Of a DNA stretch of 33,135 nt, positions 24,212-32,307 are shown in pieces. The stretch spans positions 1 to 33,135 of the forward strand of contig JAOAIH010000032.1 in the NCBI GenBank assembly GCA_026414805.1, written 5' to 3'. Source of the stretch: Spirochaetota bacterium (GTDB taxonomy: Bacteria > Spirochaetota > UBA4802 > UB4802). The notes below the pieces were generated by a model, which saw only the letters and a list, made by a program, of their open reading frames with translations, was not told the DNA's origin and ran no database searches. The translations under genes and the position numbers were made by a program. Within the stretch, counting starts at the first letter, position 1. Each line of letters starts with the position of its first letter.

Positions 24212-25084
24212 CTACAGTGCCCGTAAAAATTCGGGTTTTAATAGTGATTCATCCTTCTTTTGTATGATTTCATCAAGTAATTGAATGACATCATTCTTTT
24301 GCTGTGGCAAGGTTGCCTTGATTGGAAGATAATTTGAAGCGTGATTTGATGTAAAGTAGCATGGGCGTGTAACATCCATGTTTTCAACAATGAGTTTTAG
24401 TTCGCGCAATAATCCAAATTTATCAGGTAGCGAAAATTTTCCCTGTATATAATCTCTGTACAAAGGCGTGTTTGGCAGAAGCATAACGGTGAGTGCGGAT
24501 GCATAATCAGGAGACATTGCTCCAAGGTGTTTGCCAGTATCTATGGCATGTGCAATGCTTAAATCAAGTCCTCCAATGCCAAGCAATACCGTTTGTGATA
24601 GCAAAATTCCTGCCTTTTTTATTTTTTCTGCTGCTTCTAGTTGTTTGTGGGGCAATGCACCTTTGCGGATTTTTCGTAGCACTGTTTCATTTCCGCTTTC
24701 AATACCCTGATACACTATCCCAAGGCCTGCAGCTTTTAGTTCCTGTAATTCGGTTAATGATTTCTTTACTATGGCTTTGGTGTTTGCATACACGCCAATG
24801 CGCTCAACCTGTGGGTTTTTACTTTTAATATAGTCTATTATTTGAAGCAACGTCTGTGTGGGCAATATTAAAACATCTCCATCTGTTAAGAAAACACGTG
24901 TAAAACGGTAGCGAGACGCCTCATCAATATCGCGCTTTATGGTTTGCATATCTTTTACATAAAATTTCTGTTCCTTGTATGTGCCACAGAATGTGCACAT
25001 GTTATGCGAGCAACCAACAGTCACCTGTACTATCATGCTATACGCTTCTGAAGGTGGCCGTATTATATGTCCTACATAATCCAT
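24212..25084 (-). CDS. Radical SAM protein, CX4CX2C type
   Basis: A 290-residue radical SAM protein. The cluster motif is GCSHNMCTFC, with Cys at 25, 30 and 33, so the spacing is CX4CX2C rather than CX3CX2C. I recall a GCxHNxCTFC form in a COG1032-like group of anaerobes. Downstream features of the barrel are FLTDGDVLI, GVYANTK, GIESGNETVLRKIRKG (binding AdoMet ribose) and SQTVLLGIGG. The protein has no B12-binding or SPASM-type Cys-rich domain and ends shortly after the barrel. The reaction is unknown. AGGAGAG precedes the ATG. The 53-residue gene follows; queE lies 153 bases upstream on the same strand. Confidence 0.85.
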   Translation of the reverse strand: MDYVGHIIRPPSEAYSMIVQVTVGCSHNMCTFCGTYKEQKFYVKDMQTIKRDIDEASRYRFTRVFLTDGDVLILPTQTLLQIIDYIKSKNPQVERIGVYANTKAIVKKSLTELQELKAAGLGIVYQGIESGNETVLRKIRKGALPHKQLEAAEKIKKAGILLSQTVLLGIGGLDLSIAHAIDTGKHLGAMSPDYASALTVMLLPNTPLYRDYIQGKFSLPDKFGLLRELKLIVENMDVTRPCYFTSNHASNYLPIKATLPQQKNDVIQLLDEIIQKKDESLLKPEFLRAL

Positions 25085-25237
25085 AGGCTCTCCTAAAAAA
25101 TCAGATTGTCATATTACAGTTGTTTGGGCATCATAAAATCTCAATAATAGCCAAACGATACAATTGGTGTTCAAGAACACATTTTGCATTTATTGTATCA
25201 CCAGCTATAGCTAACATAACTGTTATGCACAACTTTT

Positions 25238-25894
25238 TTAAAAATGTTTTGGCTCAGTGTTCCATAAAAATTTATGTAACTGAATGTTGAACCGCACTTT
25301 CATCCTGTCTCTAAGAATATATTCAGCAAGCGTGTATGGCTCCATTAAACCATCAACCGGCGAAAAATTAATTACACATGGTACATCTACCAGATATTTT
25401 TTGATGAACTCTTTAGAATAATTATAGTCATTGTCATCGGCAATAACAAATTTTATTTCATCATGGGGACTAAGCAAGGGAATATTAGAAAAATTGAATG
25501 AGTCAGCATGACCGCTTGATGGTGTTTTAACATCAATAATTTTATGAACCTGCGGTGGGACATATTCAACAGAAATGCTGCCGTTGGTTTCAAGCTGAAG
25601 TGGCACATTTTTTCTACAAAGAATTTCCAAAAGGGCTATTGTATTTTCCTGCACAAGCGGTTCACCGCCGGTAATGGTAATATGATGCAATGATGGATAT
25701 GCTTCTATTGTTTGTATAATATTGGCGATAGTAACTGTTGATCCGGTCCTAGCATAGGGAGTATCGCACCACCTGCAATTGAGATTACAGCCAGCAAGCC
25801 GTATGAAAAGCGAGGGGAACCCTGTGCGAGTTGTTTCCCCTTGCAGGGAGTAGAATATCTCATTGACACACAGTGTAGCATTATATGTCTTCAT
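25238..25894 (-). CDS. queE: 7-carboxy-7-deazaguanine synthase
   Basis: QueE is a radical SAM enzyme that converts 6-carboxy-tetrahydropterin to 7-carboxy-7-deazaguanine in queuosine and other deazaguanine synthesis. The protein is 218 residues. It has the recognition sequence FYSLQGETTRTGFPSLFIRL, the cluster motif CNLNCRWCD (C36, C40, C43) and TITGGEPLVQ. Later blocks LQLETNGS and IDVKTPSSG match the family. Other queuosine genes (queC, queD, queF) are not in the window. No clear Shine-Dalgarno precedes the ATG. The gene is alone at the head of the minus-strand group. Confidence 0.94.
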   Translation of the reverse strand: MKTYNATLCVNEIFYSLQGETTRTGFPSLFIRLAGCNLNCRWCDTPYARTGSTVTIANIIQTIEAYPSLHHITITGGEPLVQENTIALLEILCRKNVPLQLETNGSISVEYVPPQVHKIIDVKTPSSGHADSFNFSNIPLLSPHDEIKFVIADDNDYNYSKEFIKKYLVDVPCVINFSPVDGLMEPYTLAEYILRDRMKVRFNIQLHKFLWNTEPKHF

Positions 25895-25980
25895 TTTTAG
25901 TATATTTGAATTTATTTTTTGTTATGTACTACTACCCTTAAAATGAACAGGAAAAACAATATCATAAATCACACATGGAG

Positions 25981-26190
25981 AAATCTCTTACATCCTTTGT
26001 CATAAATGTTATTCTGAATCACATACGTAATCACGATTGACACTTGTAATTTTGCATCAAACACTGTCACTTTTGAATAAAAAAGGTCTTTCAGCATCAC
26101 AAACATCATTGCCAACCATAAAATTCATTTCAGAACCACAAATGTTATTCTGTACCAAAAATGTCATTTTGGACTTGTTCCAGAATCTTT
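25981..26190. repeat. Degenerate intergenic palindromic repeats
   Basis: The gap 25895-26481 has no gene. Within it AAATGTTATTCTG recurs at about 26004 and 26140. A related palindromic copy, ATTTTGGACTTGTTCCAGAA, lies at about 26166. The phrase TTACATCCTTT also occurs twice (about 25988 and 26189). These look like decayed members of a dispersed repeat family. The segment 26191-26300 shows nothing else. Confidence 0.45.
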
Positions 26191-26308
26191 ACATCCTTTA
26201 CAATCCTGAAGCATTTTTTTACAATAAGTTTTTGTTTCATGAAGTGTATAATTGCAAGCATCTTGATTCAATGTATAGATTATAATTGCCACCATGAGCT
26301 TTTTTAAG

Positions 26309-26320
26309 GTAACTATCGCA
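26309..26320 (-). repeat. GGCGATAG-type word, intergenic copy (GTAACTATCGCA)
   Basis: A second intergenic copy of the dispersed word, differing from the GGCGATAGTTAC form only at the first base. It lies about 100 bases upstream of the promoter of the second bactofilin. Confidence 0.5.
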
Positions 26321-26406
26321 CATAATAAAAAAATATGTGTATTATGCAATAATAAAAAATACGCTATGGATTAATTGATTTACAATAAAAAATGGTTGAA
26401 ATAAAA

Positions 26407-26435
26407 TTGCAAAAATTTGAAAGTAAATGTATATT
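26407..26435 (+). promoter_or_regulatory. Promoter of the bactofilin-M23 operon
   Basis: TTGCAA (26407-26412) and TATATT (26430-26435) are exactly 17 bases apart. They lie about 47 bases upstream of the ATG at 26482, leaving a short leader that contains GAGGTG as ribosome binding site. Confidence 0.6.
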
Positions 26436-26481
26436 CTGACAGTGCAGATAATGAAACTTTTAATCACGAGGTGTATAGTGT

Positions 26482-26907
26482 ATGGCAGGTAAAGGTGATA
26501 ACATGAACAGTACCATTGGCGAAGGTTCTGTATTTGAGGGCAAGTTTTACATAAGCGGTTCATTGCGGATTGATGGTAAGTTTGAAGGCGAAATAAAAAC
26601 TGATGAAGAACTTGTAGTTGGCGAAACCGGCAAAGTCAAGACAAATATTCATGCAAAGAATGTAGTGGTTGCCGGGACAGTAATAGGGAACATTGTTGCT
26701 GATGAAGAAGTTAAACTTTTGGAAACTGCAAAGGTTCTGGGTGATATTGAAACGCCAATCCTCACTGTTCAGCGTGGGGTGGTGGCACATGGCATGGTTA
26801 CCATTACAGGCGGTCAGAAGAAGGATGTAAAGAAGCTTATTGAAGAATCATATGCTGGCTCGCCTCAAGCCCAAGGATTGTTTGGCAAAAAGGGTTCTGA
26901 GAAATAA
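26482..26907 (+). CDS. Bactofilin (second copy)
   Basis: A 141-residue bactofilin with the same beta-helix pattern as the copy at 9260 (IGEGSVFEGKFYISGSLRIDG, FEGEIKTDEELVVGE, VIGNIVADEEV, VLGDIETP), plus a C-terminal tail of about 35 residues (KKDVKKLIEESYAGSPQAQG). It is directly followed by a LysM/M23 peptidase gene 31 bases on. Bactofilin next to an M23 peptidase is a known arrangement in several phyla, in which the filament positions or controls the peptidase during shape determination; a role in cell curvature or helical form fits a spirochaete (inference). GAGGTG precedes the ATG. Confidence 0.94.
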   Translation: MAGKGDNMNSTIGEGSVFEGKFYISGSLRIDGKFEGEIKTDEELVVGETGKVKTNIHAKNVVVAGTVIGNIVADEEVKLLETAKVLGDIETPILTVQRGVVAHGMVTITGGQKKDVKKLIEESYAGSPQAQGLFGKKGSEK

Positions 26908-26938
26908 TTAGCCATAAGGTGGTGCCGATACATATACT

Positions 26939-27946
26939 ATGAAACACTGGCAGCTACATATTAATTCTAAAGCTAGTCTCAGTATTACTATTTTGTCAGC
27001 TGAGGTAATTATCATATTCAGAGGTAAAAAAAATACAATTATAAAATCAATTCCTTTTAAAAAGATTCAAAATGTATTGTATGCATGTGGAATAATTACT
27101 GCAGTGGTAGTTTTGTGTGTTGGAATGGTTGGCTTTAATGATGTGTTCAAATCTGAAGCTGCTTGGTATGATGAAATAAAGAAGAAAGCAATTACCACCA
27201 AAGATTATGAAGAAAATGATAAAAAACCTGCTCTGAAGATTATAAAGCACACCGTAAAACCTGGAGAATCCATAAGCGAAATTGCACGGCTCTATGGCGT
27301 ATCAATGGATACAATATGTGGGTGTAACAAGCTGGAGTCGTATGACCTGGTACACGTGGGACAGGTGTTAAAAATCCCTAACAAGGATGGCTTGCTTGTA
27401 AGCGTACAGCGCGGACAAACATTACCGGTGCTGGCTAAAAAATATAATGTAGCAATTAATAAAATTATTGAAGAAAATACTATAGCCAATCCTGATTTTA
27501 TTAATGTGGGTCAGGATATTTTCATACCCGATGCAAAACCACTGGATATTTTTAAGGGATTTTTATGGCCGGTCAAAACCAAAAATGTGACAAGCGGGTA
27601 TGGATGGCGCAAGGATCCTTTTTATGGCGAAACCCAGTTCCATCAGGGTATTGACGTGCGAGCTCATTATGAATGGGTGCGTGCTAGTAAGTATGGCAGG
27701 ATAAGCTATGCAGGGTGGTTAGGTGGTTATGGTAAAGTAGTGGTGATAACGCATCCTGGCGGCGACAGGACGTTATATGGCCATCTTTCAAAAATAATTG
27801 TACGAGAGGGGCAATATGTAAAACAGGGCCAGATCATTGCAAAAAGCGGCAACACTGGTAATTCAACAGGCCCACACCTTCACTTTGAAATCATACGTAA
27901 AGGGCAGCATATTAATCCGTATACCGAATTGAAAAAGAAACATTGA
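26939..27946 (+). CDS. Membrane-anchored LysM and M23 peptidoglycan hydrolase
   Basis: A 335-residue protein that should cut peptidoglycan cross-bridges or stems in the periplasm. It has a short cytoplasmic N-terminus (about 45 residues), one transmembrane helix (about 47-66), two LysM domains (about 103-147 and 151-197: HTVKPGESISEIARLYGVS; VQRGQTLPVLAKKYNVA) and an M23 domain from about 210. Zinc ligands are intact: H235 and D239 in HQGIDV, H313 and H315 in GPHLHFE, with YGHLS between. The cytoplasmic tail could contact the bactofilin filament encoded just upstream, as proposed for M23 partners elsewhere. glyS follows 38 bases downstream. Confidence 0.94.
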   Translation: MKHWQLHINSKASLSITILSAEVIIIFRGKKNTIIKSIPFKKIQNVLYACGIITAVVVLCVGMVGFNDVFKSEAAWYDEIKKKAITTKDYEENDKKPALKIIKHTVKPGESISEIARLYGVSMDTICGCNKLESYDLVHVGQVLKIPNKDGLLVSVQRGQTLPVLAKKYNVAINKIIEENTIANPDFINVGQDIFIPDAKPLDIFKGFLWPVKTKNVTSGYGWRKDPFYGETQFHQGIDVRAHYEWVRASKYGRISYAGWLGGYGKVVVITHPGGDRTLYGHLSKIIVREGQYVKQGQIIAKSGNTGNSTGPHLHFEIIRKGQHINPYTELKKKH

Positions 27947-27984
27947 GTATATAACAAACAATAATTCACAAACAGGATATATGT

Positions 27985-30057
27985 ATGGCAAAGCTTAACT
28001 TTGTGTGCGAAATTGGTACCGAAGAAATACCTGCAGGGTATCTTCCACCAGCAATTGAACAGGTGGAAAAAATTGTAACTGATGGATTGAAAGCTTATCG
28101 CATTGGATTTTTTCAGTGCAAGGTTTTTGCAACACCACGGCGCATCGCTATACTGGTGTATGACATGGCCTTGCATCAGTCCGAAGATTTTGAGGAACTC
28201 AAAGGACCTTCGGTAAAAGCTGCTTACGATGACAAAGGTAATCCTACTAGAGCATTAACCGGTTTTCTTGAAGGAAATAAGATTACGCTGCAAGACACCT
28301 ATATACAGAAGACCAATAAAGGCGATTACATCTATGCTAAACGTAAGGTTGAAGCAAAACCCACCACAGCGATTATCCCTAAACTTATTGAGCAAATAAT
28401 TCTTGAGGTTAGTTTTCCCAAACGGATGCGTTGGAATGTGAAGCGTGTTTCCTTCCCCAGACCTATCAATTACATCTTTGTACTTTTTAATGATACAGTG
28501 GTGCACTATTCAATAGACGGCATTGAATTTGACAATAAGGTGCGAGGTCATTATATTCAGCACAATACTATGATACCACTATCACGGTGCCAGGATTACA
28601 TCCCGTTACTAGAAAAAAATGGGGTGATAGTAGACCATACAATACGAAAAGACCTAATACATCAAAATTTACAAAAAGCAGCCAGCCAATTGAATGGAGT
28701 TTTAGTTGAGGATGAAGAGCTTCTGAACACTGTAACCTTTTTAACAGAATATCCCTATGTTGTAACATGTAGCTTTGATGAATCATTTTTGGCAATACCG
28801 GATATAGTTCTCATTACCGAGATGAAAGAGCACCAAAAATATTTTGCGGTGCGCGATAGCAACGGCAACCTTTTGCCTAAATTTCTGGTAGTTTCAAATA
28901 ATCCTCCAACTGAGCACATCGTAAAAGGAAATCAGCGTGTAATACGGGCTCGTTTTACCGATGCACGATTCTTCTTTGAGGAAGATAGAAAAATCCCGCT
29001 TGCTGGCAGAGTGGATATGCTCAAAGGCATTCTTTTCCACAAGGAGTTGGGTTCTATCTATGATAAAGTTGAAAGGATGCAGACAATAGCAAAAGCTATT
29101 TGCAATGAGCTATCGATTGATGAATCTACCACCGCAAAGATTCAGCGTGCTGTGATGCTGTCAAAAACCGACCTTACCACCGCGCTTGTATTTGAGTTTA
29201 CATCATTACAGGGCCAGATTGGCAAAATATATGCACTACTTGATGGCGAGGATACACAAGTAGCCGAAGCTATTGACTTTCAGTACAGACCACGTTTTCA
29301 GGGAGATGCACTCCCAGAGCATATTGTGAGCATTGTGGTATCGCTAGCTGAAAAAATTGATAATATATTTGGCTCCTTTTCAGTAGGCAATATCCCTAAA
29401 GGTTCTGCTGATCCGTATGCTCTACGGCGCCAGGCCGCAGCTATTGTAGATATGCTTGTTGAGCGCAAGATTCATTTAGACCTTGCAAAGATATGCACAG
29501 CCATAGCAGGTCAGTATAGTAATGGGCACAACTTAATTGAACAGATTCTTGAGTTTATTAACGCAAGGGCAAAGACATTTTTGTACGAAAAGCAATTTGC
29601 ATTTGATGAGGTCAATGCGTGCCTTGCAGTTGGGTGCTATGATTACTATGAGTTGTACCTGAGGGCACAAAGCATTCATGAGTTCAGGAAAGATTCGCGT
29701 TTTGGCGATTTGCTTATTGCTTTCAAGCGGATGAACAACATCGTCAACGCTTTTATAAAGAAGAACCCAGGCTATACATTTACATTTAATCCTGATGCAC
29801 TGGTAGCAGATGAGGAAAAAAATCTCTATCGCTTTTTCCATGAAAGAGAAACAACAATTAAAGACTATATTGCAAAAAATAAATATAAGGAGTTGTTCCT
29901 TTTACTTATTGAGGGCAAGGAAGCTATCGACACCTATTTTGAAAAGGTAATGGTTATGGACAGCAACATGGCAATTCGTGACAATAGGCTGGGAATGTTG
30001 CATCATATACTAACCATGTTTACCACACTGTTAGATTTTTCGCAGATTCAGGAGTAG
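27985..30057 (+). CDS. glyS: Glycyl-tRNA synthetase beta subunit
   Basis: Beta chain of the bacterial alpha2-beta2 glycyl-tRNA synthetase; it carries tRNA recognition while the alpha chain (GlyQ) holds the catalytic site. The 690-residue length is normal. Family blocks are visible: CEIGTEEIPAGYLP at the N-terminus, PKRMRWNVKRVSFPRPI, ITEMKEHQKYFAVRD, VSLAEKIDNIFGSFSVG, GSADPYALRRQA and the C-terminal MVMDSNMAIRDNRLGML anticodon-binding end. AGGA lies upstream of the ATG. The alpha-subunit gene, usually adjacent, is absent: the upstream gene is the M23 peptidase and the downstream gene is a hydrolase 3 bases on. Confidence 0.96.
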   Translation: MAKLNFVCEIGTEEIPAGYLPPAIEQVEKIVTDGLKAYRIGFFQCKVFATPRRIAILVYDMALHQSEDFEELKGPSVKAAYDDKGNPTRALTGFLEGNKITLQDTYIQKTNKGDYIYAKRKVEAKPTTAIIPKLIEQIILEVSFPKRMRWNVKRVSFPRPINYIFVLFNDTVVHYSIDGIEFDNKVRGHYIQHNTMIPLSRCQDYIPLLEKNGVIVDHTIRKDLIHQNLQKAASQLNGVLVEDEELLNTVTFLTEYPYVVTCSFDESFLAIPDIVLITEMKEHQKYFAVRDSNGNLLPKFLVVSNNPPTEHIVKGNQRVIRARFTDARFFFEEDRKIPLAGRVDMLKGILFHKELGSIYDKVERMQTIAKAICNELSIDESTTAKIQRAVMLSKTDLTTALVFEFTSLQGQIGKIYALLDGEDTQVAEAIDFQYRPRFQGDALPEHIVSIVVSLAEKIDNIFGSFSVGNIPKGSADPYALRRQAAAIVDMLVERKIHLDLAKICTAIAGQYSNGHNLIEQILEFINARAKTFLYEKQFAFDEVNACLAVGCYDYYELYLRAQSIHEFRKDSRFGDLLIAFKRMNNIVNAFIKKNPGYTFTFNPDALVADEEKNLYRFFHERETTIKDYIAKNKYKELFLLLIEGKEAIDTYFEKVMVMDSNMAIRDNRLGMLHHILTMFTTLLDFSQIQE

Positions 30058-30060
30058 GAT

Positions 30061-30726
30061 ATGAAAGTGTGTGATGGAGTTTACGCATATATCTGGCGTG
30101 GTGTATTTGAAAACAATTGCAATACATTTTATTTTGGTGAGCCCTTTAATATGTTTATTGACCCGGGCCTTGCTAAATATGTAGATATGCGCTTTGAAGA
30201 TATGAAAAAAGATGGAATAGATACTAATTCAATAGAGCATGTAGTGGCCACACACTCACATCCCGACCATTTTGAAGGTTGCCACCAATTTATGGGCAAA
30301 GGTCCAAAAGTGGCAATGCATAAGGAAGAAATAAAATTTTTGAATGAAATAGGTCCCCAGTTTTTTGCCATGTTTGGCATGGCATTCCCAAAGTTTACTT
30401 TTGATATTGAATTAGAAGAAGGTCCGTGGAAGATTGGGAATGAAGTATTGCATGTGTATAAAACACCAGGGCATTCACCAGGTTCAGTGTGTTTATACTG
30501 GGAATCTAAAAAGGTACTTGTATGTGGTGACCTGATATTCAAGGAAAGCGTAGGAAGAACAGACTTCCCCGGCGGAAATAGCAGGCTACTTAAAGAAAGT
30601 ATACAGCGCATGAAGCAACTGGATGTTGAATACCTTCTACCAGGACATATGGATATAGTAGTTGGAAAAAACAACATTAAGAAAAACTTTGAACTTATAG
30701 AAAAATATATATTTCCTATGCTATAG
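30061..30726 (+). CDS. Metallo-beta-lactamase-fold hydrolase
   Basis: A 221-residue glyoxalase II-like hydrolase. Both zinc sites are complete: THSHPDHFEG (H65, H67, D69, H70), GHSPGSV (H138), CGDLIF (D157) and PGHMDIV (H196). The FPGGNSRLLKESIQRM segment is typical of the glyoxalase II/YcbL subgroup, which cleaves thioesters such as hydroxyacyl-glutathione or a related thiol; the substrate is not predictable. The start is 3 bases after glyS, with GGAG inside the glyS 3' end, so the two are coupled. It converges on the C69 gene with no gap (30726/30727) and no terminator hairpin. A long minus-strand frame lies opposite but is not coding. Confidence 0.92.
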   Translation: MKVCDGVYAYIWRGVFENNCNTFYFGEPFNMFIDPGLAKYVDMRFEDMKKDGIDTNSIEHVVATHSHPDHFEGCHQFMGKGPKVAMHKEEIKFLNEIGPQFFAMFGMAFPKFTFDIELEEGPWKIGNEVLHVYKTPGHSPGSVCLYWESKKVLVCGDLIFKESVGRTDFPGGNSRLLKESIQRMKQLDVEYLLPGHMDIVVGKNNIKKNFELIEKYIFPML

Positions 30727-32058
30727 TTATAGGGGTATCCGGGCCTTTTTTGTCTGGCTATTCCAGAAAAGTGCAAAGGCAAGTGTTGTTTTTGAGGGTG
30801 GAGCTGCTTTTAATTCTTTGTCCCAGCGTTTGTGCAATTCAATGACCTTTTCAACACATTGCTTTGAAAAATTGAAATATTTCAGCGTGCTGGTGTTTCT
30901 CTTTTTGTGCAGCTCATTCTCTTGTTTAATGAATTCTTCTTCAAGTGTATGTATAGTTGGGGCGATAGCTCTGGTGAAATAGTCCCATTTGAAAATGGCC
31001 TGCCTGTGAATTCGTTCATGCATCCACCAATACGTGTCTGGTGAATAGGTGCTTGTCTCATTTGCAGGGAAATAATCTATTTCTTTTCCTGTAAGATAAA
31101 ATGGCATAAAGACGCTTGTACAAGTACCCGATGAGCCGGTTGCCCAAAAGACAGGAACGTCTTTACGAAGATGTGCTACAAATGCAGCAACTGACTGGCT
31201 TGGACGTGTGGGAAGAAGTGAGGCATGCATGCATACTGTCCCCATATCAGTTTTATCGGGTGAGGGGTACTCATGGTCATTTCCATGATCGCGAAGAAGT
31301 GTAAACATGGTTTGAGGCGTTATGGAACCAGAATAGCGCAATGCACAGCTTGTTGTTCGTGATTGACGAGCAGCGCATTTTGAAAAGTATGTATAAAACC
31401 AGTCAGAGAAGCATTCTTTAAAATTAAAAGTTTTGCCTTTTTTTAAGTATCCTTTTTTACGTGCATAATCTTCAATGCCTTTCGATGAATAGTCAAACTC
31501 TTCTTCTATTGTCAATCCATTGGAAATGCTGCGAATGCCATCTACTTTTACAGCTACCCAGTGTTTATTTGCAGTTTCAAGAACGTATGCTTCTTTTGTA
31601 TCGGCAAATATAAAGGAGTTGTGATAATACAGTTTATGCGCCATGCCCGCATTGCCACCCTGCCCGTAGCGTTGTATAAGTTCTGTTGAAAGCATTAATG
31701 CATCGTACGCAGTTTTGCAACGCTCAAGTGCAAGTCGCATTATATCCATTCCAAGCAATCCGGTTTTTTCATACGGTTCTTTTGTGAACACTGCCTCATT
31801 GCCAATGGCAAGGCCGTATTCATTTGCTCCCATTTCGCAGCCCCACATCCAGAATGGTGTTGAAATTAATATTTCGTTGGTTACTTTAACCTGTGGAATT
31901 GAAATGTAGGTGCATTGAACGGTGGTATCGTTTCCCCAATTGCGTTTTGCTATATATTTCAAAAGCTGGGCTTCGTTTGCTTCCCTATCACTATTTTTGG
32001 CCAGGATTACACTCCCATCAAAAGTAGCCTTGCCTGTTGCAACGATAGTATCACACAT
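30727..32058 (-). CDS. C69/secernin-type hydrolase (Ntn fold)
   Basis: A 443-residue protein of the peptidase C69/secernin group of N-terminal nucleophile hydrolases. I place the start at the ATG at 32058, which has GGAGG eight bases upstream and gives the N-terminus MCDTIVAT, so Cys2 becomes the nucleophile after Met removal, as in the family. The in-frame upstream codons would bury that Cys. Other family marks are ILAKNSDREANEAQ, WMWGCEMGANEYGLAIGNEAV and GGNAGMAHKLYYHNSFIFAD. Members are dipeptidases or amidases; the human secernins have no settled substrate. It ends directly against the hydrolase at 30726, on the opposite strand. Confidence 0.88.
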   Translation of the reverse strand: MCDTIVATGKATFDGSVILAKNSDREANEAQLLKYIAKRNWGNDTTVQCTYISIPQVKVTNEILISTPFWMWGCEMGANEYGLAIGNEAVFTKEPYEKTGLLGMDIMRLALERCKTAYDALMLSTELIQRYGQGGNAGMAHKLYYHNSFIFADTKEAYVLETANKHWVAVKVDGIRSISNGLTIEEEFDYSSKGIEDYARKKGYLKKGKTFNFKECFSDWFYTYFSKCAARQSRTTSCALRYSGSITPQTMFTLLRDHGNDHEYPSPDKTDMGTVCMHASLLPTRPSQSVAAFVAHLRKDVPVFWATGSSGTCTSVFMPFYLTGKEIDYFPANETSTYSPDTYWWMHERIHRQAIFKWDYFTRAIAPTIHTLEEEFIKQENELHKKRNTSTLKYFNFSKQCVEKVIELHKRWDKELKAAPPSKTTLAFALFWNSQTKKARIPL

Positions 32059-32262
32059 ACCTTTATCCTCCAAAAATAGAATATATCTTTTAAATCATAG
32101 GTGCTCTGTTTCCATGCACTTCTTTTTGTGTTCAACAAAAAGCAACGTCAACGCACAATGCCACATCATTAAGTGTCTTCATTTCACCATTTGAGGATAA
32201 TAAATGAAAATGCTTTACTTATATATATAAAATGAAAGGATAAAAGTCAAAATATTTTTCTA

Positions 32263-32297
32263 CAAAAAATCCCCACTGCACAGTGCAATGGGGATTT
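32263..32297 (-). terminator. Intrinsic terminator after the antiporter
   Basis: The stem AAAATCCCC/GGGGATTTT is extended inside by TGCAC/GTGCA, and on the minus strand is followed by TTTTTTGT. It starts 11 bases past the stop at 32308. The bases 32074-32262 hold no gene I can support. Confidence 0.85.
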
Positions 32298-32307
32298 TGA
32301 TAGCTAT

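Noticed and set aside
30129-30782. Minus-strand open frame of 217 codons opposite the metallo-hydrolase
   Set aside because: The plus strand holds all metal-binding motifs, and the minus frame has no recognisable protein pattern and overlaps the C69 gene end.
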